A stretch of DNA of 64,000 bases from Prevotella disiens JCM 6334 = ATCC 29426 (GTDB taxonomy: Bacteria; Bacteroidota; Bacteroidia; Bacteroidales; Bacteroidaceae): positions 106,959 to 170,958 of the forward strand of contig NZ_BAIS01000001.1 in NCBI RefSeq assembly GCF_000613345.1, read 5' to 3'. Under the pieces are notes generated by a model. The model searched no databases. It was not told the DNA's origin and saw nothing but the letters and a program-made list of their open reading frames with translations. Below, in pieces: positions 1-10,818 of this stretch (within the stretch, counting starts at the first letter, position 1; each line of letters begins with the position of its first letter). The position numbers and the translations under genes were made by a program.

Positions 1-1
1 C

Positions 2-742
2 ATTGCTGCCAATACTGTGAACGGAACAAAGGGAATGATGGGCAGTAGCTATTTAAGTAACATCGTTACACGCCAATTGTATCCCGAAATAGATGTGATA
101 GAATCAAACATTTCGACCCTTTATTTGTACAACAAACACTTGAATTACAAACTCTACATGATACCTTCATTGATAGCAATGTTGCTGATGATGCTCTGCG
201 GATTTCTTCCAACATTGAACATTGTGGCAGAAAAAGAAGCGGGAACCATTGAAGCTATCAACGTTACCCCAGTTGGGAAATGGACGTTTATTTTGGCAAA
301 GCTCATTCCTTATTGGCTCATTGCTATTTTAGTCGTTACGATTTGTTTCATCATCGCATGGCTACTCTACGGCATAACATCGGTGGGCAGCCTGCCGCTG
401 GTATATTTGCTTTGCATTTTGCTTGCCTTTGTCTTCAGCGGCTTAGGCTTAGTCATTTCCAATTACAACGAAACCATGCAACAAGCTGCCTTCACCATGT
501 GGTTCATCATCATGATAATGATAATGATGAGCGGACTTTTCACACCTTCACGCTCTATGCCCGATTGGGCATATGCTACCACTTACCTCAACCCAATGCA
601 CTATTTCATAGGTGCCATAAGAACCATTTTTGTACGTGGAGGCGACTTCCAAAGTATAGCATCGCAAGTTTGGTCGCTCCTTGCATTTGCCATTGCCATG
701 GATACTTGGGCGGTGGTAAGCTATAAGAAGAATAGTAAATAA
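2..742 (+). CDS. ABC-2 type transporter permease, 5'-truncated by the window edge
   Basis: C-terminal part of an ABC-2 (YhhJ/YbhR-like) inner-membrane permease. The frame is open to the first base of the window, so the true start lies outside; about 246 residues are visible of a family usually near 370. After a short extracytoplasmic stretch there are about five hydrophobic segments, beginning at the segment containing MIPSLIAMLLMMLCGFLP. The family signatures EKEAGTIEAINVTP (cytoplasmic coupling loop) and NPMHYFIGAIRTIF near the C-terminus are both present. Such proteins pair with an ATPase and often an HlyD-type adaptor in drug or lipid export, presumably encoded to the left. Substrate cannot be told. 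A hairpin terminator follows at 782. Confidence 0.85.
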   Translation: MAANTVNGTKGMMGSSYLSNIVTRQLYPEIDVIESNISTLYLYNKHLNYKLYMIPSLIAMLLMMLCGFLPTLNIVAEKEAGTIEAINVTPVGKWTFILAKLIPYWLIAILVVTICFIIAWLLYGITSVGSLPLVYLLCILLAFVFSGLGLVISNYNETMQQAAFTMWFIIMIMIMMSGLFTPSRSMPDWAYATTYLNPMHYFIGAIRTIFVRGGDFQSIASQVWSLLAFAIAMDTWAVVSYKKNSK

Positions 743-781
743 CCGATAGTATCTCTCCCACACCTTAAAAACAAAACAATT

Positions 782-826
782 AAGGGCTAACACACTTTCA
801 CGAGACGTTAGCCCTTATCGTTTTTC
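782..826 (+). terminator. Rho-independent terminator after the ABC permease
   Basis: AAGGGCTAAC (782-791) pairs with GTTAGCCCTT (807-816) around a 15-base loop and is followed by a T run at 821-825. It lies 40 bp past the permease stop. Confidence 0.8.
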
Positions 827-872
827 ATTTGTTCCCCTATCTTCCAAACTCCAATTAACGGTATTCTGTGTC

Positions 873-960
873 AGTACTCTTGCGAGAGTACCAGAGTACT
901 TATGGGAAAGTACCAGAGTACTCATAGGAAAGTACTGCAATACTTCCATAGGAATACTGC
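873..960. repeat. Degenerate about 23-bp tandem repeat built on AGTAC
   Basis: The core AGTACCAGAGTACT followed by TATGGGA or CATAGGA occurs twice almost identically. It is flanked by more diverged copies (AGTACTCTTGCGAG on the left, AGTACTGCAATACTTCC on the right). Each unit contains self-complementary GTAC. The repeat sits between convergent genes; no function is evident. Confidence 0.6.
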
Positions 961-1208
961 TACGAAAGCCTTTGCATCGTAAGCATCCAATATTAGCCGA
1001 AATCTTAGAAATATTTAGTAGATTCTTACAAGAAGAAGTTACTACGCAACTTTTCAGCAAGACTTTTCGGACTGAAAGATTCTTTTTTCATAACATAACT
1101 TCCTCTGTTCCATCTCTCCTTTGCTTGTCTTTTCAATCTGCCTATATTATTTTAAACAATATTCCACCACCTTTGTCTTCAAATGAATATCATTTATATA
1201 TAAATAAA

Positions 1209-1245
1209 GCACCCCAAAAAGTTTTGTATCGAACTTTTGGGGTGC
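1209..1245 (-). terminator. Terminator of the ATP synthase operon
   Basis: GCACCCCAAAAAGTT (1209-) is complementary to AACTTTTGGGGTGC (ending 1245), forming a strong stem 33 bp beyond the atpG stop. Read on the minus strand it is followed by the T-rich stretch TTTATTTATAT. Confidence 0.8.
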
Positions 1246-1277
1246 AATTCAGTTTGTTTATTATGCGAATTGAAGGA

Positions 1278-2252
1278 TTAGTTGTTTACTGAACCTCCAA
1301 CAATATCTAATAATTCAGAAGTAATAGCAGCCTGACGAGACTTATTATACTGAAGATTTAAGCCACGAAGTAATTCGTCAGCATTATCTGTTGCTGTTTG
1401 CATCGCCACCATACGCGCAGCATGTTCAGAAGCATTACTATCTAACAATGCCGTATAGACCATTAAATGAAGCAATTTAGGCACCAGAGAAGTCAAGACT
1501 GTTTTAAGGTCTGGTTCAACAATAAAATCATCGTTCAGTGGTTTCACCTCTTTACTTTCTCTTGGTTGCTCCGCTTTACCATGTTTCTTGAGATATTCTT
1601 GCGTCTTTTTCGTTACGACATTTGTAGTTAAGTCGCGTTCGTGGTCAGCATTCAACTCTGTTTCCAAATCAATAGGCAAATAAGTTTTGCGTGTAAGAAT
1701 TTGAGTTCCCGCACTTTTAAAATGATGATAAATCATTTCTACTTTGTCTATTTTCTCTTCCAACCAAAGTTTTTCAATCTCTATGGCAATACGTTGGCAT
1801 TCTCCAGAATTGGGCTTATCGGCTAACTCTATGAACGAGCCAGCACTTTTAAGTCCCATCTTAGCCACCTTCTCAGCCACTTTGCGCCCAATTGGATAAA
1901 CAATAATATTATCTTTTTCTATGCCTGTAGCCAAATATTCATTGACTGTATTTTGTAGCATTTTGATAACATTACCATTGAAACCTCCACACAACGAGCT
2001 ATTTGAAGAAAAAACAAGCAAAGCAACACGCTTAACAGGTCGTTCTTGGGCGAAAGGAGTATCCACATCAGGAGTAGACACCAAGAATGCTTTTAAAATA
2101 TGTTCAAGCATATTTTCATAAGGGAGCATATTCTCGATAGCTACTTGAGCATGGTGAAGTTTACTCGATGCCACCATTTTCATAGCACTTGTAATTTTAC
2201 GAGTGTTATTAACGCTGGCAATTCGAATTTTAATTTCTTTTAAAGATGGCAT
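1278..2252 (-). CDS. atpG: ATP synthase F1 subunit gamma
   Basis: Central rotor shaft of F1, coupling c-ring rotation to catalysis in the alpha3beta3 head. The N-terminal helix signature MPSLKEIKIRIASVNNTRKI and the following AMKMVASSKL are classic. The C-terminal helix ends with ATDNADELLRGLNLQYNKSRQAAITSELLDIVGG. At 324 residues it is longer than the usual about 290. The excess is a charged insertion around residues 200-245 (KKHGKAEQPRESKEVK region), common in Bacteroidota gammas. It is the last gene of the operon, 11 bp after atpA, with the operon terminator just beyond. Confidence 0.97.
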   Translation of the reverse strand: MPSLKEIKIRIASVNNTRKITSAMKMVASSKLHHAQVAIENMLPYENMLEHILKAFLVSTPDVDTPFAQERPVKRVALLVFSSNSSLCGGFNGNVIKMLQNTVNEYLATGIEKDNIIVYPIGRKVAEKVAKMGLKSAGSFIELADKPNSGECQRIAIEIEKLWLEEKIDKVEMIYHHFKSAGTQILTRKTYLPIDLETELNADHERDLTTNVVTKKTQEYLKKHGKAEQPRESKEVKPLNDDFIVEPDLKTVLTSLVPKLLHLMVYTALLDSNASEHAARMVAMQTATDNADELLRGLNLQYNKSRQAAITSELLDIVGGSVNN

Positions 2253-2263
2253 TTCTACTTCTC

Positions 2264-3847
2264 TTATTTATATTGTGCAGTAATATTGCTCATAACCTCT
2301 TTGATAACATTCACGTCATCATCAAGAAGTTTTCCAGATGCAAGATTGTCAATAATTTCCTTATGTGTATTACGCATACTTTCAAGGAATTGGTCTTGAC
2401 ATTCGCGAACATTCTCTACTGGTACAGCTGACATTAAGCCATGCACACCGCAATAAAGAATTGCAATTTGTTCACCTACAGGCATTGGGTTGTATTGAGG
2501 TTGGATAAGCAATTGGTTGTTCTTACGTCCACGATCCAAAGTCATTGCTGTAACCTTGTCCATATCAGATGAGAACTTTGAGAAAGCTTCCAACTCACGA
2601 TACTGAGCCATATCAATTTTTAATGTACCAGCAACCTTCTTCATACTCTTTACTTGTGCAGAACCACCCACACGAGATACAGAGATACCTACGTTAATAG
2701 CTGGACGGAAACCTTGATTGAAGAGGTCGCTCTCCAAATAAATCTGACCGTCAGTAATTGAAATTACGTTGGTTGGAATATAAGCTGATACGTCGCCTGC
2801 TTGTGTTTCAATAATAGGAAGAGCGGTCAATGAGCCACCACCCTTAACGTGTCCTTTCATACATTCTGGAAGGTCGTTCATTTTCTCTGCAATTTCTTGT
2901 TGGTCGTTGATACGTGCAGCACGTTCCAACAAACGAGAGTGAAGGTAGAAAACGTCTCCAGGATATGCTTCACGACCAGAAGGACGACGAAGAATCAATG
3001 AAACTTCACGATAAGCTACTGCCTGTTTTGACAAGTCATCGTAAACTACCAATGCAGAATGACCACGATCGCGGAAATATTCTCCAATAGCAGCACCTGC
3101 GAAAGGAGCGTAATACTGCATGGCAGCAGGGTCGGCAGCCGTTGCACTAACAATAATAGTGTAAGGCAAAGCACCATGGTCGCGCAATGTTTGCACAAGG
3201 TTAGCCACAGTTGATGCTTTTTGACCAATCGCTACATAAATGCAATATACAGGTTTTCCTTGTTCATAGAATCCCTTTTGATTGATAATAGTATCGACAG
3301 CAATTGCAGTTTTACCTGTTTGGCGGTCTCCAATGATAAGCTCACGTTGTCCACGACCAATAGGAATCATAGAGTCTACACCCTTGAGACCTGTCTGCAA
3401 TGGTTCTTTTACAGGCTGACGATAAATCACTCCAGGAGCTTTTCTATCCAATGGCATTTCAAACGATTCAGACAAGTCTATCTCACCTTTCCCATCAATA
3501 GCTTGACCAAGAGGATTAACGACACGTCCTAAGAAGTTGTCATTTACACGAATAGAAGCAATACGGTGAGTACGCTTTACGCTCTGTCCTTCTTTGATAC
3601 CCGCAGTTGGACCGAGAAGAATACAACCGACATTGTCTTCTTCCAAGTTCATGACAATAGCCATCGTGCCATTTTCAAACTCCAAGAGTTCATTAGCCTC
3701 AGCATTGCGAAGTCCATAAATACGAGCCACACCATCACTGATTGTCAGTACGGTACCAACTTCATCAAACTTTTCCTCCGCATTAATGCCTTGAAGTGCT
3801 TTTAACAGAACTTCAGACACTTCACTTGGTTTAATTTTATCTGACAT
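2264..3847 (-). CDS. atpA: ATP synthase F1 subunit alpha
   Basis: Regulatory nucleotide-binding subunit of the F1 head. Full length at 527 residues. It has the Walker A motif GDRQTGKT at residues 173-180 and the alpha signature around [17 protein letters not shown]. The N-terminal beta-barrel domain begins near residue 25 and the C-terminal helical domain is complete. It lies 13 bp after atpH and 11 bp before atpG in the same direction. Nothing unusual is seen. Confidence 0.98.
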   Translation of the reverse strand: MSDKIKPSEVSEVLLKALQGINAEEKFDEVGTVLTISDGVARIYGLRNAEANELLEFENGTMAIVMNLEEDNVGCILLGPTAGIKEGQSVKRTHRIASIRVNDNFLGRVVNPLGQAIDGKGEIDLSESFEMPLDRKAPGVIYRQPVKEPLQTGLKGVDSMIPIGRGQRELIIGDRQTGKTAIAVDTIINQKGFYEQGKPVYCIYVAIGQKASTVANLVQTLRDHGALPYTIIVSATAADPAAMQYYAPFAGAAIGEYFRDRGHSALVVYDDLSKQAVAYREVSLILRRPSGREAYPGDVFYLHSRLLERAARINDQQEIAEKMNDLPECMKGHVKGGGSLTALPIIETQAGDVSAYIPTNVISITDGQIYLESDLFNQGFRPAINVGISVSRVGGSAQVKSMKKVAGTLKIDMAQYRELEAFSKFSSDMDKVTAMTLDRGRKNNQLLIQPQYNPMPVGEQIAILYCGVHGLMSAVPVENVRECQDQFLESMRNTHKEIIDNLASGKLLDDDVNVIKEVMSNITAQYK

Positions 3848-3860
3848 GTGTAATTTTCTT

Positions 3861-4397
3861 TTATTTCTTTAACTGTGTGAGGACTGCATTGAGCTTTGTC
3901 TTCACGCTTGCATCCATTTTGTATGTATCATACTCAAGGATGAATCCACCAATAATATCGGGGTCTACGTTGGTATTAAATTCTACAGTACCTTGCGCTT
4001 TTGCATGTACTAAGTCTTTCATTTTTTCCTCGATACTTGGGGTAACAGGAACAGCTGTTGTAAGCTTTCCCTGAATAATATTCTTCTGCTTCCTATAAAG
4101 CGTGATGTAAGAGTTCGCAATAAAAAGGAGGATTCCTTCACGCCCTTCTCTCAAAACAAGAGCAAAGAATGTTTTTAAAAGCTCGCTAACGTTACCGCCA
4201 GTTGCTACCTCCAACAACTCTTGTTTTTTATCTTTAGGGAGCATAGGATTATCTATTGTGAAACGCAATTCAGCTACTTCCGAATAACTTCCGAGCAGTG
4301 TTTGTATTTCGTGATAGATTTCATCTTCTTGCTGATGCACCATTGCACCTTTGAGGAGCGCCCGTGCATAGCGAACAGATATTACACCTATATCCAT
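3861..4397 (-). CDS. atpH: ATP synthase F1 subunit delta (OSCP-like)
   Basis: Peripheral-stalk protein that ties the b dimer to the top of the F1 head. The 178 residues match the family length. The N-terminal helical domain ([13 protein letters not shown]) and the C-terminal strand region with [29 protein letters not shown] are typical of OSCP/delta. It lies 7 bp after atpF and 13 bp before atpA. Sequence conservation in this family is low, but the position in the operon fixes the assignment. Confidence 0.95.
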   Translation of the reverse strand: MDIGVISVRYARALLKGAMVHQQEDEIYHEIQTLLGSYSEVAELRFTIDNPMLPKDKKQELLEVATGGNVSELLKTFFALVLREGREGILLFIANSYITLYRKQKNIIQGKLTTAVPVTPSIEEKMKDLVHAKAQGTVEFNTNVDPDIIGGFILEYDTYKMDASVKTKLNAVLTQLKK

Positions 4398-4404
4398 AAT
4401 CTAT

Positions 4405-4917
4405 TTATTTACTTACGTTGCTTACAGGTGAAGAAACATTATCCAGCAATTTTCCTATTAATTCCATCTGCTTATCATTGTCAGCAAGCTGCCCACGTAG
4501 AATTTGCTCTGCTACCTTTACACTGATTTCAGCTACCTGACCACGAATATCATTGAATGCATTTTGCTTCTCTGCTTCGATTTCGGTTTTTGCTTCAGCT
4601 ATGATACGAGCACTTTCTTCATGTGCCTTATCTTGCGCTTTTCCAACAATTGCATCACGTGTAGCAGTTGCCTCTTTCAAAAGAAGAGCTTGCTGCTCAC
4701 GTGCTTGCTGCATGACGGATTCACCTTCTTTCTGAATATTGGACAACTTTTGATTGGCTTCCTTTGCCTTTCTAAGACTATCGTCTATATATTCCTTTCT
4801 TTCGTTGACCATGTTAATAATCACTGGGAAACCAAATTTTATAACAATGACTGCAACGATAAGGAAGACGAGTGTCATCCAAAATAGAAGTCCACTATTG
4901 GGAATTAATAAATCCAT
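4405..4917 (-). CDS. atpF: ATP synthase F0 subunit b
   Basis: Membrane-anchored peripheral stalk. One N-terminal transmembrane helix (about residues 8-27) is followed by a long, charged, Ala/Glu/Lys/Gln-rich helix to residue 170, the usual b-subunit form. It starts 61 bp downstream of atpE and ends 7 bp before atpH. A single b gene is present, so the stalk should be a homodimer. Confidence 0.95.
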   Translation of the reverse strand: MDLLIPNSGLLFWMTLVFLIVAVIVIKFGFPVIINMVNERKEYIDDSLRKAKEANQKLSNIQKEGESVMQQAREQQALLLKEATATRDAIVGKAQDKAHEESARIIAEAKTEIEAEKQNAFNDIRGQVAEISVKVAEQILRGQLADNDKQMELIGKLLDNVSSPVSNVSK

Positions 4918-4978
4918 ACGCTGGTTTTGTTCTTTCTAAATTTATTGGGTACAGCACTAAGTGCTTGTAGCCCCACTA

Positions 4979-5239
<261 letters not shown>

Positions 5240-5272
5240 TTATTATTAATTTTAATTTTCTATCTCTTTATT

Positions 5273-6384
5273 TTATGCTTCGTGTCCTTTTACATGTGCT
5301 TGCGAAATAAATACGGCGCTCAACATTGTGAACACTAATGCTTGGATATAACTTACCAACAATTCAAGCAACATCATGAAAACACTCAAACCTACTCCTA
5401 AGATTGACATACCCGTACCTGCTCCCCAATTGGCAATTGCATTGTCGGCAATACCAAACATGATGAAGATGATAGCACAGAAACACAATGCGATGGCGTG
5501 TCCAGCAAACATATTTGCAAAAAGACGGATAATCAACGCCAATGGTTTTGTGAAAATACCAAAGAGTTCGATAATAGGCATCAATGGCACTGGAAACTTC
5601 ATCCATACAGGCACTTCTGGCCAAAATATTTCTTTCCAATATTCTTTTGTTCCTGTAAAATTGGTAATGAGGAACGTACAAGTACCTAAGAAGAAGGTAC
5701 AAGTGATGTTACCTGTCAAGTTACCACCTCCTGGGGGGAAAGGAACCAACCCCATAAGGTTAGCAAAAAAGATGAAGAAGAAACAGGTGAGTAACCATGG
5801 AGCATACTTTGGAGTTTCTTCGCCCATACATGGTTTGATGACATCGTCATGAACACTCATGATAAACATGTGCATCAAGCCTGTAAAGCCCTTTGGGGCT
5901 GGGTCGGTAGCTTTATGCTTGCGACACCAACGAGCTGGAATAAGAATGACTAACAGCAGCAAAATACCATCGATAAATACGGTACATGCAGCTTTTGTTA
6001 ATGATATATCAAGTGGTCTTACCTCTTGTCCATCTATTTTTTCAACGATTAAGTTGGATTTGTTTTATCGTCGCCATTCTTAATAAGAAGATTATAAGGA
6101 CCTGGTCGGTCGCCATTTGCATCACGTTCTTCTGAAAATTCTTCGCTACTAAATACATGCCAGCCTGTTGAAGACTTTACTATAATAGGAAGATGGATAA
6201 TAACAGGGTGGGAATTTCCTTCCGAACCCAATTCTGTTATGTGCCATTCATAAGAATCTTTGATATGTCCCCATAAAATCTCTTTCACGTCTACTTCGCC
6301 TTTCTTCGACATATCGCGAGCGAAAGTCGGAGCAAAAGCTGTAAACAAGAACAACAAGAGTAATACTTGTTTGATACGTTTCAT
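5273..6384 (-). CDS. atpB: ATP synthase F0 subunit a, interrupted by an apparent one-base deletion
   Basis: Stator channel subunit. The 5' frame (6384-6049, 111 codons) encodes a signal peptide and periplasmic N-terminal domain and stops after GDDKTNPT. The membrane part follows in the -1 frame and carries the essential arginine in LIIRLFANMFAGH. The second frame has no ATG before its first membrane helix. Adding one A to the four-A run at 6063-6066 gives GDDKNKSNLIVEKIDGQ and one 370-residue protein, the size of Bacteroidota a subunits with a cleaved N-terminal domain. The run is not a classical slippery site. Sequencing error or a recent mutation is therefore more likely than programmed frameshifting. 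Confidence 0.88.
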
Positions 6385-6393
6385 ATCGTCTTA

Positions 6394-6837
6394 TTATTTA
6401 TTTTTATTATTTTTTTCTATGCGGAAGAAATAAACACTATCGAAAATCATGGTTGCAATATAGTATATTACGAACACAGATACGAAAGTTAAAATCTTTT
6501 CGCTTTCCCCACGATTGACAAGCGCACCAATAAGGATTGCTATTATCGCAAGAAACATTCTCAACATAGACCCTGCTAAATAGAATTTACCTAATACATT
6601 AGGCGAATTAGTAGCAAAATATTTCCATGCCTTGCCATAGAATTTACCTGTAACAAGGAAGAAAATAGCACTAACCATAAGTGGAATTTCAAAATTAAAC
6701 TGCAAAAACACCTGCGTTAGGAGCAATCCCAACAGGGTAAGTCCTACGACAAGCCACAGATTAATCTTTTGATACCTTTTTTCTACTTTAGCTATATCCA
6801 CGTTTTCAAAGATTTGCATTAAGTTTTTACAACTCAA
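6394..6837 (-). CDS. AtpI-like four-helix membrane protein of the ATP synthase operon
   Basis: A 147-residue protein with four predicted transmembrane segments (about residues 27-45, 50-65, 87-107, 115-135) and a lysine/asparagine-rich tail. It occupies the place between atpC and atpB where Bacteroidota operons carry a small membrane protein comparable to AtpI, thought to help c-ring assembly. It overlaps atpC by 11 bp and ends 9 bp before atpB, so co-translation is likely. Sequence similarity to true AtpI is weak, so the assignment rests on position and topology. Confidence 0.7.
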   Translation of the reverse strand: MSCKNLMQIFENVDIAKVEKRYQKINLWLVVGLTLLGLLLTQVFLQFNFEIPLMVSAIFFLVTGKFYGKAWKYFATNSPNVLGKFYLAGSMLRMFLAIIAILIGALVNRGESEKILTFVSVFVIYYIATMIFDSVYFFRIEKNNKNK

Positions 6838-7066
6838 CGCAGAGGTTTACCTCATTTCGTTTCACTTCCACAAAGCCACCTTTGACCATGATTGGTTTTT
6901 TCTCATCGTTGATAGTATAAACTACTCGTCCTTCTACCAATGTAGAAATGATAGGTGCGTGATTGTTGAGAATTTCAAATTCTCCCATTTCACCTGGAAC
7001 GAGTACGTTTTCTACTTCGCCTTGAAAAAGTATCTTCTCTGGTGATATAATTTTTAGAACTAACAT
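6827..7066 (-). CDS. atpC: ATP synthase F1 subunit epsilon, short form
   Basis: Rotor protein that joins gamma to the c-ring. The N-terminal beta-sandwich is complete, with LVPGEMGEFEILNNHAPIISTL as the family signature. The protein ends at residue 79, whereas E. coli epsilon has about 138 residues including a C-terminal helical hairpin that inhibits ATP hydrolysis. That domain is absent here, as in other Bacteroidota. It lies 26 bp after atpD and overlaps the next gene by 11 bp. Confidence 0.93.
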   Translation of the reverse strand: MLVLKIISPEKILFQGEVENVLVPGEMGEFEILNNHAPIISTLVEGRVVYTINDEKKPIMVKGGFVEVKRNEVNLCVEL

Positions 7067-7092
7067 TAGTAAACTTTTTTATTTGTTTCTAA

Positions 7093-8640
<1,548 letters not shown>

Positions 8641-8683
8641 TTATGCTTTAATTTTCTTGGTTAACAATTTATCCTTTCAAGGA

Positions 8684-9661
8684 TTATATGCTTAGCACTT
8701 CCAATATTTTAATTAGTTTTTTATCAAAAGGCTTATCTGAACGAATAGCCTCAGATAGTGGTACATAAACTACTTCATTATTTCGGACTCCTACCATAAT
8801 GTTTCGTTGTCCTTGCATAATTGCCTCTATTGCGCCATATCCCGTTCTACTTGCAAGAATTCTATCGCGCGCCGATGGGCGTCCTCCTCGTTGCAAATGT
8901 CCAAGTATTGAGACTCGAACATCGTAGTTTGGGAATTCTTTTTTAACACGGTCAGCATAATACATCGCTCCGCATTTGGGGCTTTCTGAAACGATTACAA
9001 TACAACTTCTTTTCGACTTTCTAATCCCTCGTTCCATGAACATTGCCAATTGGTCTACGTCGGTAGAATCTTCTGGAATGATAGCCGCTTCTGCTCCAGA
9101 AGCTATTGCTGAGTTCTGTGCAAGGAATCCTGCGTCACGTCCCATTACCTCAACGAAAAATATTCGCTCGTGACTTTGTGCTGTATCGCGGATTCTATCC
9201 ACACATTCCATGATTGTATTGAGGGTTGTGTCGTAGCCTATCGTGCTATCGGTTCCATACAAGTCGTTATCAATTGTACCTGGCAGCCCTACACAACATA
9301 AGTCGTACTCTTGAGCAAAGTTCATTGCTCCTGTCAAAGAGCCATTACCTCCGATTACAACAAGTGCCGAAATACCTTCTTTTTTAATATTTTCGTAAGC
9401 TTTTTTGCGTCCTTCTTTTGTTTTAAATTCTTCCGAACGTGCAGACTTTAGGATTGTCCCTCCTTCATCAATGATACCACTTACGTTTTCTGTTGTGAAT
9501 GTTTTTATTTCTCCAGAAATTAATCCGTCAAAGCCCCGATAGATTCCTTTTACAGAAAAACCATTATAAATACCAGCACGTGTTACGGCTCTAACAGCAG
9601 CATTCATACCTGGAGCATCGCCGCCCGAGGTTAAAATGCCTATTGTTTTAACTTTAGCCAT
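8684..9661 (-). CDS. pfkA: 6-phosphofructokinase, ATP-type group
   Basis: Phosphorylates fructose 6-phosphate in glycolysis. The 325 residues match bacterial PfkA. Visible motifs are [14 protein letters not shown] (ATP site), PGTIDND (catalytic), [12 protein letters not shown] (substrate) and GHLQRGG. At residues 104-108 the usual GGDGS is GGNGS: the Gly typical of ATP-dependent enzymes is kept, but the Mg-coordinating Asp is Asn106. A promoter of the Bacteroidota type lies at 9702-9731. The gene is followed closely by the ATP synthase operon. Confidence 0.93.
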   Translation of the reverse strand: MAKVKTIGILTSGGDAPGMNAAVRAVTRAGIYNGFSVKGIYRGFDGLISGEIKTFTTENVSGIIDEGGTILKSARSEEFKTKEGRKKAYENIKKEGISALVVIGGNGSLTGAMNFAQEYDLCCVGLPGTIDNDLYGTDSTIGYDTTLNTIMECVDRIRDTAQSHERIFFVEVMGRDAGFLAQNSAIASGAEAAIIPEDSTDVDQLAMFMERGIRKSKRSCIVIVSESPKCGAMYYADRVKKEFPNYDVRVSILGHLQRGGRPSARDRILASRTGYGAIEAIMQGQRNIMVGVRNNEVVYVPLSEAIRSDKPFDKKLIKILEVLSI

Positions 9662-9701
9662 ATTTTTGTTTTTGTCTAAATCGTAGTATTTTAATTTGGC
9701 A

Positions 9702-9731
9702 CAAAGTTAGTGAAAAATTATTTAATACAAA
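9702..9731 (-). promoter_or_regulatory. Promoter of pfkA
   Basis: On the minus strand TTTG (9731-9728), an 18-bp spacer, then TAACTTTG (9709-9702) match the Bacteroidota -33/-7 consensus. The gene starts 40 bp downstream. Confidence 0.65.
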
Positions 9732-9754
9732 AATTGTTATGGAATTATTTTTTT

Positions 9755-9812
9755 TAGTGCCTATTTTAGCATTTAAAACAGGCTGTTTTGAACATTAAAA
9801 CAGGCTCTTTTC
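9755..9812. repeat. Modular intergenic repeat, locus A
   Basis: Three modules in line: AGTGCCTATTTTAG (diverged), AAAACAGGCTGTTTTG and AAAACAGGCTCTTTT. They belong to the family whose unit is CAAAANAGGCNCTTTTG or its complement, spaced about 5-6 bp. The locus lies between the glycosyltransferase stop and the pfkA promoter. Confidence 0.75.
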
Positions 9813-9822
9813 ACAAATCGAT

Positions 9823-10818
9823 TTATAGTTGCTCTTTATTTTTTCTCAACAATGCACGCAAAGAAAAGAACAATTCTTCTTGCAATCTGAAAGTTATCCA
9901 CGAATTTTTCAGGGGTATATAACCAAACCTTCTTGACAAATGCTTAGGCAATCGATTGACTTCAATTGTCTTCCATGTTTCTTTCAATAGGTGTAAACCT
10001 TCTTTTCGTTCGTTTGGTTTCAATTCGTTACGATGCAAGAAATAAAACATGTAAAGCCCGATAAGATTTCTCCATCGCACTTCTTCGTATAAATCAAGGA
10101 TTTGTTCAGATTCTTTTAGCAATTCTAATTGTCGCTTCATACTCTTATTGGCTAACAAATAATCGAATCGACGAAGGTTTATTCTATGGGTTACTGACGA
10201 TTCGTGTTGGCGATAATAGTAGATAGCATCGCATACTCTCACTTCTCTTGAATTTAAATAATGTAAGCGTGTTGTGTTGTCGTCGCTATATGACAAGGCA
10301 CTTTCATCGTATGGAAATTGCAAATGTATGGTTTTTCGAACGACATAAACGCCATGTATTTTCCAAGTTAAGCTATCGATAAAAGCGGTATACCCATCTT
10401 TCTTTTCAAATTCGTCCATGGAATAATCTTCTTCTCGTCCATCGGGGAATACGTTTTTAACATGAAAAAGAACTGCATCGGTAATGGGGAAAGCTACGAA
10501 AGTATGGTAAATATGCTCAAAAGCATCAGCTGAAACCCAATCATCGCTATCTACAAAAGCTACAAAATCGCCAGTAGCAACTTTCAAACCTGCGTTTCTC
10601 GCTTTTGCGCTACCGCTATTTTGGGGCATTTCTACTATCTTTATGCGTTTATCCTGTTGGGCATAAGTGTGCAAAATGGCAAGCGAATCATCGGTTGAAG
10701 CATCATCAATACAGATAATTTCAATATCTTCAAGTGTCTGTTTCATCAACGAATTTAAACATTGCGCCAAATATTTTTCAGCATTATAAACTGCTACCAA
10801 TATGCTAACTTTCGCCAT
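9823..10818 (-). CDS. Family 2 glycosyltransferase
   Basis: Inverting GT-A enzyme of a surface-polysaccharide cluster. The N-terminal SILVAVYNAEKYLAQCLNSL, the nucleotide-binding IDDAST and the metal-binding DSDDW (in FVAFVDSDDWVS) are all in place. A helical C-terminal region of about 130 residues is consistent with acceptor binding. The ATG at 10818 (MAKVSILV) is preferred to a TTG three codons upstream because it abuts the conserved strand. It overlaps the flippase gene by 14 bp, so the two form an operon. Donor and acceptor sugars are not deducible. Confidence 0.9.
   Translation of the reverse strand: MAKVSILVAVYNAEKYLAQCLNSLMKQTLEDIEIICIDDASTDDSLAILHTYAQQDKRIKIVEMPQNSGSAKARNAGLKVATGDFVAFVDSDDWVSADAFEHIYHTFVAFPITDAVLFHVKNVFPDGREEDYSMDEFEKKDGYTAFIDSLTWKIHGVYVVRKTIHLQFPYDESALSYSDDNTTRLHYLNSREVRVCDAIYYYRQHESSVTHRINLRRFDYLLANKSMKRQLELLKESEQILDLYEEVRWRNLIGLYMFYFLHRNELKPNERKEGLHLLKETWKTIEVNRLPKHLSRRFGYIPLKNSWITFRLQEELFFSLRALLRKNKEQL

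Larger units (their letters stand above)
743..1277. other. Non-coding interval between the ABC permease and the ATP synthase operon
   Basis: No convincing gene. The open frames here have no family resemblance and no start context. The interval holds the permease terminator (782-826), an AGTACT-based degenerate repeat (873-960) and the terminator of the ATP synthase operon (1209-1245). The operon runs towards this interval from the right, so it is a convergent intergenic region. Confidence 0.7.

Noticed and set aside
972..1292. 106-codon frame between the ABC permease and atpG
   Set aside because: No family resemblance, no start context. It runs through the repeat edge and the operon terminator and overlaps the end of atpG on the other strand.
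4504..4887. 127-codon plus-strand frame inside atpF
   Set aside because: Antisense shadow of the b-subunit gene, rich in Cys and Phe with no homology.
6060..6070. Programmed -1 frameshifting to make full-length AtpB
   Set aside because: The site reads GAT AAA ACA; slipping back one base would put the P-site tRNA on TAA, and no X-XXY-YYZ heptamer is present.
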